DNA of 64,000 bases from Brachionus rotundiformis. Its lineage: Eukaryota; Rotifera; Eurotatoria; Ploima; Brachionidae. The DNA lies in contig JAESIW010000137.1 in the NCBI GenBank assembly GCA_016802295.1, positions 2,347,318 to 2,411,317 on the forward strand, in the 5' to 3' direction. Position numbers and translations under genes: made by a program. Below, piece after piece: positions 58,499 through 64,000 of the stretch (within the stretch, counting starts at the first letter, position 1; each line of letters starts with the position of its first letter). The notes under the pieces are model-generated. The model was given only the letters and a program-made list of their open reading frames with translations, was not told the DNA's origin and ran no database searches.

Positions 58499-59508
58499 TT
58501 AATATTTATTTGATTCGATTATGTCGCGTAATTTTTTTTCTTCAGCTATCAATTTTCGTTCCAATGATTTAAGACTTTCATCATTTAAATGATCAGTACC
58601 ATCTACAACAAGTTTTTCTAAATTTTCTTCTAATAAAATAGAAATATATTCTTTATTGTTGACGTTATTTAATTTCTCAATTTTTAAAAATTTCAAATTC
58701 CTTTTAATGTAATGCGACATAAATAAATTATTTTTATCTAATTTAATTTTTAATTTTAAATTAACTCACTTTAAATATCCTAAAGTAATAAGACCATTAT
58801 CAGTTATGTTTTTACATTCCGATATGTCCAAATACTCCAATGTATCAGAGAAGGCATGTGAAATTCTTGATAAAAGCCAGTCATCGGCAAAAGGGCATTC
58901 TTTTAGAATTAAGGTTTTCAAATTTGAGCAATATTCTTTAAAAAAAATCCTAAATTAAGCTAAATTAAATTTATTAAGTAATAAAGAATACCTAAATTAC
59001 TGATACCATCATGTCTAATTACAGTTTTACTTAAATCGATGCCTTCGACACTAAAATTTTCAATTCTTCTATTTGGAAGTAAATTCTCAATTTTATTGTC
59101 TCCAAGAGAAAGCCATTTCGAAGATCCATGCAAGCGACATTTACCACCTATTTTAAGAGTATAGGTTGCTGCATGTAAATCTGCACCAAGTTTGTTTAAA
59201 TCGGGTTCGAAAAATCTATTTTATCAGTAATAACTTTATTATTCTTATAAGATAACTTTACTTATTTACGGCATCAATCGCAGTTCTATATCTCTGTTCT
59301 TTTAAGTTCTTTATTCCATTAAAAATTGAAAAATCTCTTTCCTTATAAAGCCAGAGTAAAAAATCTGCTATGGACCCTGACTCATGTTTTTTTTTTTGCA
59401 TTTCTATAAATTCATCTCGAACACCTTCATAAAATTTTATTCTAAGAAATTTATTAATATATATAATAAAATACTTTTTGTTTTAAATAAGATACGGGTA
59501 AGACGCAT
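58499..59508 (-). CDS. DMAC2: DMAC2 (ATP5SL), complex I distal membrane-arm assembly factor
   Basis: A mitochondrial leucine-rich-repeat protein needed to assemble the distal membrane arm of respiratory complex I. Five exons: 59475-59508, 59262-59424, 58992-59215, 58770-58935, 58499-58700 (262 residues; human 257). Diagnostic stretches are SIADFLLWLYKERDFSIFNG, IGGKCRLHGSSKWLSL, VEGIDLSKTVIRHDGISNLE and CPFADDWLLSRISHAFSDTL (human CHVDDWCLSRLYPLADSL), then LEYLDISECKNITDNGLITL (human [20 protein letters not shown]). The first exon (MRLTRILFKTK) is basic and suits a mitochondrial presequence; its junction uses an acceptor without a strong pyrimidine tract and is the weakest part. The tail is charged and coiled (LERKLIAEEKKLRDI). 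Confidence 0.85.
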
Positions 59509-59749
59509 TTTTTTTTGGAAAAATGTTCTATTTTTTGATATTTTTAATTACAGATTATTATTAAAATTCATGTGCAAAATTTTATTTTCAAATGTTTTTT
59601 CGAACAATTTTCAAAACAAAATATTAATTATATTAAATTATTTACTAAATTGATTTTTTTGTATTTATAAATTTTTATTACAAAATTAGCAAATTCGTTC
59701 ATTTTATATTAGTAGTAGTAGTTATGAGACTGCTGTATAGAAATGTATA

Positions 59750-60080
59750 CTAATGTCTTCCGGCATTTAGCTTTATAAGAGCCGTGACAGACTTTCGTTT
59801 CTTTCTTTGTTCTATATCAAAAAATTTTCTGTCGATAGCTGCCATTAACTTTAAAGTCTCTGAGTTAACGAAACTTTCAGGTAAAGCATCCCAATTTGAA
59901 ACCACTCTATTGGTAAGATAGTTATATTTTGATGTAGCTTGTGTGCCAATTTCTTTCTCTAGTTTCATGTTTTATTTCTCCTTAGGCCAAGTTTCAAACT
60001 TGTAGTCAGGTTCACACCTTTCATTAGGTTGATCTTCTCACGATTATATACATTCCAATCAGTCCTGAAGTATTTTCACA
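59750..60080 (-). pseudogene. Relic of a non-LTR retrotransposon (C-terminal end of RT protein)
   Basis: Two overlapping open stretches on the minus strand give the extreme C-terminus typical of CR1-type or related LINE ORF2 proteins: RTDWNVYNREKINLMKGVNL and LGLRRNKT, then a frame change, then NYLTNRVVSNWDALPESFVN and SETLKLMAAIDRKF. The NRVV-WN-LP-FVN-ET-AIDR pattern is the usual end of such proteins. No other part of the element is present, so this is a truncated, frameshifted copy and unrelated to the Jockey-like element at 22.6-27.6 kb. Confidence 0.7.
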
Positions 60081-60396
60081 TTATTTGTATCTATAGTTTT
60101 CCCATTTGATTTTCTTAACATAATTTTCACCAATTTTTTAAAACAGTTTAAATAAAATCATTTTATTATTGAGATAATTTATATTCATATATTATTTGAA
60201 TGTTAAAAAAGCGTGTTAAATGAAGATGCCAGAAGATCCAAGTGCGATACTACTTTTGCCAATCAAGCTAGAAATTTTTCCTATCAAGTTTTTATGTGTC
60301 TTAGTATCTTCAGAATCATTTTTAGGATAAAACAAAAGATACAATCTAACTTTATTTTTTTATTTATCTAGACAAAAAAATTTTACAAAACAAAAT
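60081..60396. other. PARP3 3' flank
   Basis: 316 nt with the PARP3 3' UTR; AT-rich, no feature recognised. Confidence 0.5.
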
Positions 60397-62480
60397 TTAG
60401 TATCCAAATTTCATTTTTAGCAAATATCTAATTCTATTTTGACCTTCATTGTAAATTAAATATTCACTTTGCGAGAATGATGATGATATATTTGTATTAA
60501 TAGGCTTTCCTTGCGGTACTGTTATCGTTTTTCCATCAATCTCTATGGTCTTGTCGAATTTTGGATCTGGTTCAGTCATTCCTTTGGCAATCACACAATC
60601 AAAACCAGTGGGTGGCTTTGTAAAAGATGGATTATCTCTTGTGATATGATGCTCTTTTCCCAAAGCGACTTCATTTAAAAACATGATACCAATACTTTTA
60701 TTTTTCACAGTCGTTGTTCCCACGTATCCGGCAGATTTTCCATTTTCAGACGCAAAATAAATACCTTTGCCAACTCGTCCCCCACTGTGCGGCATTATTC
60801 TTAGACCTGTCTTTAAAATAGCGGCAACTACTGCCACATTTGTTCCATGCCACAAAAGCTTTCTATTACTTAAGGAATCAAACTCTTTGAACCGAATGTA
60901 CTTGATAATTTATGAATAATAAAATATTTTTAAATAATTTTAAATCTACTTCGTTTTCACGAGATACTTTCCAAACTTCTAAGATCTCACATTTACTATA
61001 TCCTTGAGTATTTGCTGTATACAATTGAATTATCTTTTTATATCTAATTTAAATTCATTTCTCAAAGGAAATTAGGCATACTTTAAACTCTTCTGATTTT
61101 TTGTCCAAAAGCTCAAGTTTACACTTGAGTTGTTCATAATTAACATCTGTGGGATGTGGCGATTTAACTTTATCATCGATTTTTGCCACTTCTTTATCAG
61201 CTGTTTCTTGCATTGACTGTGCCAATTCAATGTCACTTAATACCGTCAGCATGTCGTATTTTCTTTGCAAGGTTTCTTCATCACTAATCGGAGGAGGTCT
61301 TTGTCTACCAAAATCATGAGGAATAACTGTATAAAATTTGCTTGATAAATCATTAGTATTTTGTTTAGCAGATGATTTTGACTTAATTATGTCCTCAATC
61401 ATTTCCAATACTTCAAAACCTTTGGCTATTTGAGTTTTACTGAGTTTTCCCAATGGCATTTTTTTTACATCTAGAGATTGTTTTTAATAAATGTTTTAAA
61501 TTTAATTTTTAAATTATGAAATACTGACCAATATCGTATTTTTTCATAGCGCCTTTAAACATATCCTGATCAAATATCAAGTTAACTAACTCTTGAGTTT
61601 CTTTATCTAATGCTGAAGGTTTACAATCTTTTAAACTGATTTTTTGATCCTTTACAAAATTTTTATTTAAAAAAGACTATTTTAAATAACTAAGTATTTA
61701 CAATTAAATCTTCAGTTTCATTTTCGTCTTCACCACCAGCGTCCATTTCTATTAAAGTATATTTTCCAGTGTGTGGTACAAAATTTTCACGATTTTTCCA
61801 ATCATTTTTTGTTTTATCTTTAAATTTTTTTTCAAAAGCCTTTATAGCTTTATCTTCAGAGCTAAAAGACTCAAGACCTTTAATAAACAAGTTTATAATT
61901 TGAATTTAAATAAATAATTTATAATCTAGACTACCGTTATTTTGACCAGTTTCACCTACTCTCCCCCACCTGTTCCATCTTAGAAAACAATCTTCTTAAT
62001 TTAAAATAAAATGACAAATTTCTTATTTTACAAATAATAAGTTGATGCCGAAGTTGAATTAGTCAGAAGCTGAATTATGTAAAATTTATTGTTATTCGCA
62101 CCAATGTTGGTTTGATTTAGCATACAATCATAATCTAGATAGACCTTGAATGCAAATGATATAATAATACTTTGAAAACAATTTTTCTTATATACCGAAT
62201 AACTATTCCCAAAAGGCAAATGTTTGTCAGGAACATAAATTTTTGGTTTTTTATCATTTTTGTCAGCTGCTCTGAGCTTGTTGGCAATGCTGTCTTTCTC
62301 TTTGATTTCTTCTTCTATTTCTTTTTTAATCTCCTCTTCTACTTCCTCATCATTTTTGGTCTTTGATCGCTTAGCTATTGTAAAAAAATTGTTATCAGGA
62401 AAATTTTGAGTCAATTTTATTTATTACGTACCTGCTTTGGCTGGTTTAGCCTTGGAAACACCTCGTTTTTTTGGTGGCAT
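60397..62480 (-). CDS. PARP3: Poly/mono(ADP-ribose) polymerase 3
   Basis: A DNA-break-activated ADP-ribosyltransferase. Nine exons in phase: 62432-62480, 62196-62374, 62032-62144, 61935-61978, 61702-61877, 61529-61649, 61082-61470, 60950-61033, 60397-60900 (552 residues; human 533). The N-terminus is basic then Lys/Glu-rich (MPPKKRGVSKAK; EEEIKKEIEEEIKEKD). The WGR domain follows (YDCMLNQTNIGANNNKFYII, LWNRWGRVGETGQ, KKFKDKTKNDW, HTGKYTLIEM). The helical regulatory domain has DVKKMPLGKLSKTQIAKGFE. The catalytic domain has KLLWHGTNVAVVAAIL, MPHSGGRVGKGIYFASENGK and SQSEYLIYNEGQNRIRYLL, so the H-Y-E triad is complete. Closer to PARP3 than PARP2 (DVKKMPLGKLSK, SGGRVGKGIYFASENGKSAG, EPDP). There are no zinc fingers or BRCT domain, as expected for PARP3. 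Confidence 0.97.
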
Positions 62481-62950
62481 TATATCAATATTGTTGAAAA
62501 GATTTTAATTTTTATAAAGCAGAGTAGGTTTGAGTAATTGTGAGTAAATTAGATTTTTATAGAGAAAAAATTTTTAAACATGTTTTGGCAAGAAATTATA
62601 CACGAAAATTTTCATGAAATTTTCATAATAATGAATATATAGAAACGTAACTTGAATTTTTTAAAAAAAAATTTTAAATAGAATAATTGATTGTCGTCAT
62701 GGACAATTTTAGTTCAGTCTTTATTAAAGTAAATTATCTTTAAATTGAATATTTTTTAAAGTTATTCATGTGATAAAAAAAAGTTAAATTTTAGATATTA
62801 GATCGTAATAATTAAGTAGGTTAATGATTATTATCATAACTGTGAAAATTACTTATTAAATTATAAAAATAATATTTACTATATAATTTTTTATTTAGTA
62901 GAAAACTAAAAATTATATCTAATTTTCAATTAAAATTTTTTTTAAATATT
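62481..62950. other. Spacer PARP3/TUFM
   Basis: 470 nt AT-rich spacer between two minus-strand genes, with the TUFM 3' UTR and the PARP3 promoter. Nothing else recognised. Confidence 0.5.
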
Positions 62951-64000
62951 TTAGTTCCACAATTCTTCGATTTCATGATCGGAGACATCAGATAATAAAT
63001 TTATAACAACACCTGAACCGATTGTTGTTTTTGAATCTCTAATCTGAAAGCGCTGTCCTTTTTCCAGCATCATTCTTTTGTTTATAATAAAAGTCATGGT
63101 GACATCTTCACCAGGCATTACAAGCTCTTTTCCTTCTGGAAATCTAACTCTGGCTGGAATATCCCAAGTTTTGCTGTACAATTGAGGTTGATAAGTTGGA
63201 GTCAGTGGTTTTTCACGTCCACCTTCATCTTTGGTCATCAAATAAACTTTGGCCTCGAATTTATTGTACATTTTACCAGTGCCTGGCTTAATCAAAGCCA
63301 TACCACGTCTAACATCGTCTCGTTTTACACCCCTCAATAAAATACCTAATTGATCTCCAGCTTCAGCTTGGTCTAATATCTTATGAAACATCTCAATACC
63401 ATTTGCAGTTGTCTTAATTGTCTTATTATAACCTATAATTTCTAATGGGTCTCCTTTTTTGCACACACCTCTCTCAACACGTCCGGTAACTACAGTACCT
63501 CGACCAGAAATGGCATATGAATGCTCAATAGGTAGAAAAAATGGTTTATTAACATCTCTTGTTGGAAGATTGACATGATTATCAACTGTTTCCATTAATT
63601 TTAGAATAGCATTTTTTCCTATATCAGGACTTTTATCTTCCAAAGCAGCTAATGCTGAGCCACTGATGAAAGGAACCTTGTCAGCATCGTATCCTATTTC
63701 TTTTAGAAGGTCTTTCAATTCCATTTCTACCAATTCAATCATTTCGCTATCAGCAGCATCAGCTTTATTGATGAAAACAACTATATTTTCAATACCAATT
63801 TGCTTAGCCAAACGCAAATGTTCCCTAGTTTGCGGCATTACACCGTCAGTTGCTGCCACTACAAGAATAGCACCGTCCATTTGAGACGAACCTGTAATCA
63901 TATTTTTGATGTAATCAGCGTGTCCTGGACAGTCAATGTGACCATAATGTCTGTTTTGAGTAGAGTATTCAATATGTGTTGCATTGATGGTAATACCACG
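62951..64000 (-). CDS. TUFM: Mitochondrial elongation factor Tu, 5' part beyond the window
   Basis: Delivers aminoacyl-tRNA to mitochondrial ribosomes. The last 349 codons are present, open to the right edge in phase 0 (RGITINATHIEY). Seen are the G2/switch I end RGITIN, G3 DCPGHADY, G4 NKADA, and G5 SGSALAAL. Domain 2 starts near FFLPIEHSYAISGRGTVVTG and domain 3 includes GKMYNKFEAKVYLMTKDEGG and MPGEDVTM. It ends RDSKTTIGSGVVINLLSDVS and EIEELWN. The domain-3 signature and close bacterial-type sequence show it is the organellar factor and not eEF1A. The presequence and P-loop lie outside. No intron is seen in this part. Confidence 0.96.
   Translation of the reverse strand, partial: RGITINATHIEYSTQNRHYGHIDCPGHADYIKNMITGSSQMDGAILVVAATDGVMPQTREHLRLAKQIGIENIVVFINKADAADSEMIELVEMELKDLLKEIGYDADKVPFISGSALAALEDKSPDIGKNAILKLMETVDNHVNLPTRDVNKPFFLPIEHSYAISGRGTVVTGRVERGVCKKGDPLEIIGYNKTIKTTANGIEMFHKILDQAEAGDQLGILLRGVKRDDVRRGMALIKPGTGKMYNKFEAKVYLMTKDEGGREKPLTPTYQPQLYSKTWDIPARVRFPEGKELVMPGEDVTMTFIINKRMMLEKGQRFQIRDSKTTIGSGVVINLLSDVSDHEIEELWN

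Noticed and set aside
59384..59653. 89-codon plus-strand open frame
   Set aside because: Overlaps DMAC2 exons antisense and is almost only Phe/Lys/Asn/Ile; an AT-composition artefact.
1..64000. tRNA, rRNA, CRISPR arrays, prophage or bacterial operon features
   Set aside because: Looked for by eye and not found; short T-loop-like words occur but without a cloverleaf, and no regularly spaced direct repeats are present.

Overview
The window is nuclear DNA of a small, AT-rich animal genome. The genes have clear one-to-one animal orthologues (XPO1, twinfilin, FANCE, a WDR49/WDR64-type protein, cordon-bleu, MTMR6/7/8, MAN1B1, PSME3IP1, CTDNEP1, IFT88, an isochorismatase-like protein, DMAC2, PARP3, mitochondrial EF-Tu). 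Most are cut by GT-AG introns, many only about 45-60 nt long. IFT88 and the WDR49-like gene imply a ciliated animal. The set looks like a non-ecdysozoan invertebrate with a compacted genome; an orthonectid such as Intoshia would fit, but that is inference and not shown by the window. Exon joins below were read by eye from reading phase, splice sites and remembered family sequences.

Layout. 1-15 kb: XPO1 (+), twinfilin (-), a small unrecognised single-pass membrane protein (+) that appears to have two alternative last exons, and an intronless NEK-like kinase (-) nested between those exons. 15-22 kb: intronless FANCE (-) and a 16-exon EF-hand/WD40 gene of the WDR49/WDR64/WDY type (-) with a MITE in its last intron. 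22.6-27.6 kb: a nearly full-length Jockey-like LINE on the minus strand with intact ORF2 and a frameshifted ORF1; its base composition is clearly less AT-rich than the host DNA. 28.5-33.8 kb: cordon-bleu (-). 33.8-40.0 kb: 6.1 kb with no gene I can support. 40-42.4 kb: MTMR6/7/8 (+) with a degenerate FYVE finger. 43.3-46.2 kb: MAN1B1 (-), with a MITE and a perfect 58-bp inverted duplication in an intron. 46.4-54.2 kb: PSME3IP1 (-), CTDNEP1 (+), IFT88 (+). 54.4-64 kb is a dense minus-strand run: a RING-H2 gene, an isochorismatase-like gene, a paralogous RING-H2 gene, DMAC2, a retrotransposon relic, PARP3, and TUFM running off the right edge.

The genes do not form one pathway. Themes recur: nuclear export and nuclear envelope (XPO1, CTDNEP1), actin (twinfilin, COBL), cilia (IFT88, probably the WDR49-like gene), DNA damage (FANCE, PARP3), mitochondria (DMAC2, TUFM), phosphoinositide and ER-glycan processing (MTMR6/7/8, MAN1B1) and ubiquitin ligation (two RING genes).

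The most interesting structures are a pair of tandemly duplicated, frame-enforced mutually exclusive exons in IFT88, the alternative last exons with a nested antisense kinase, and the recent foldback duplication in MAN1B1. No prokaryotic-style system, CRISPR array, rRNA or tRNA was found.
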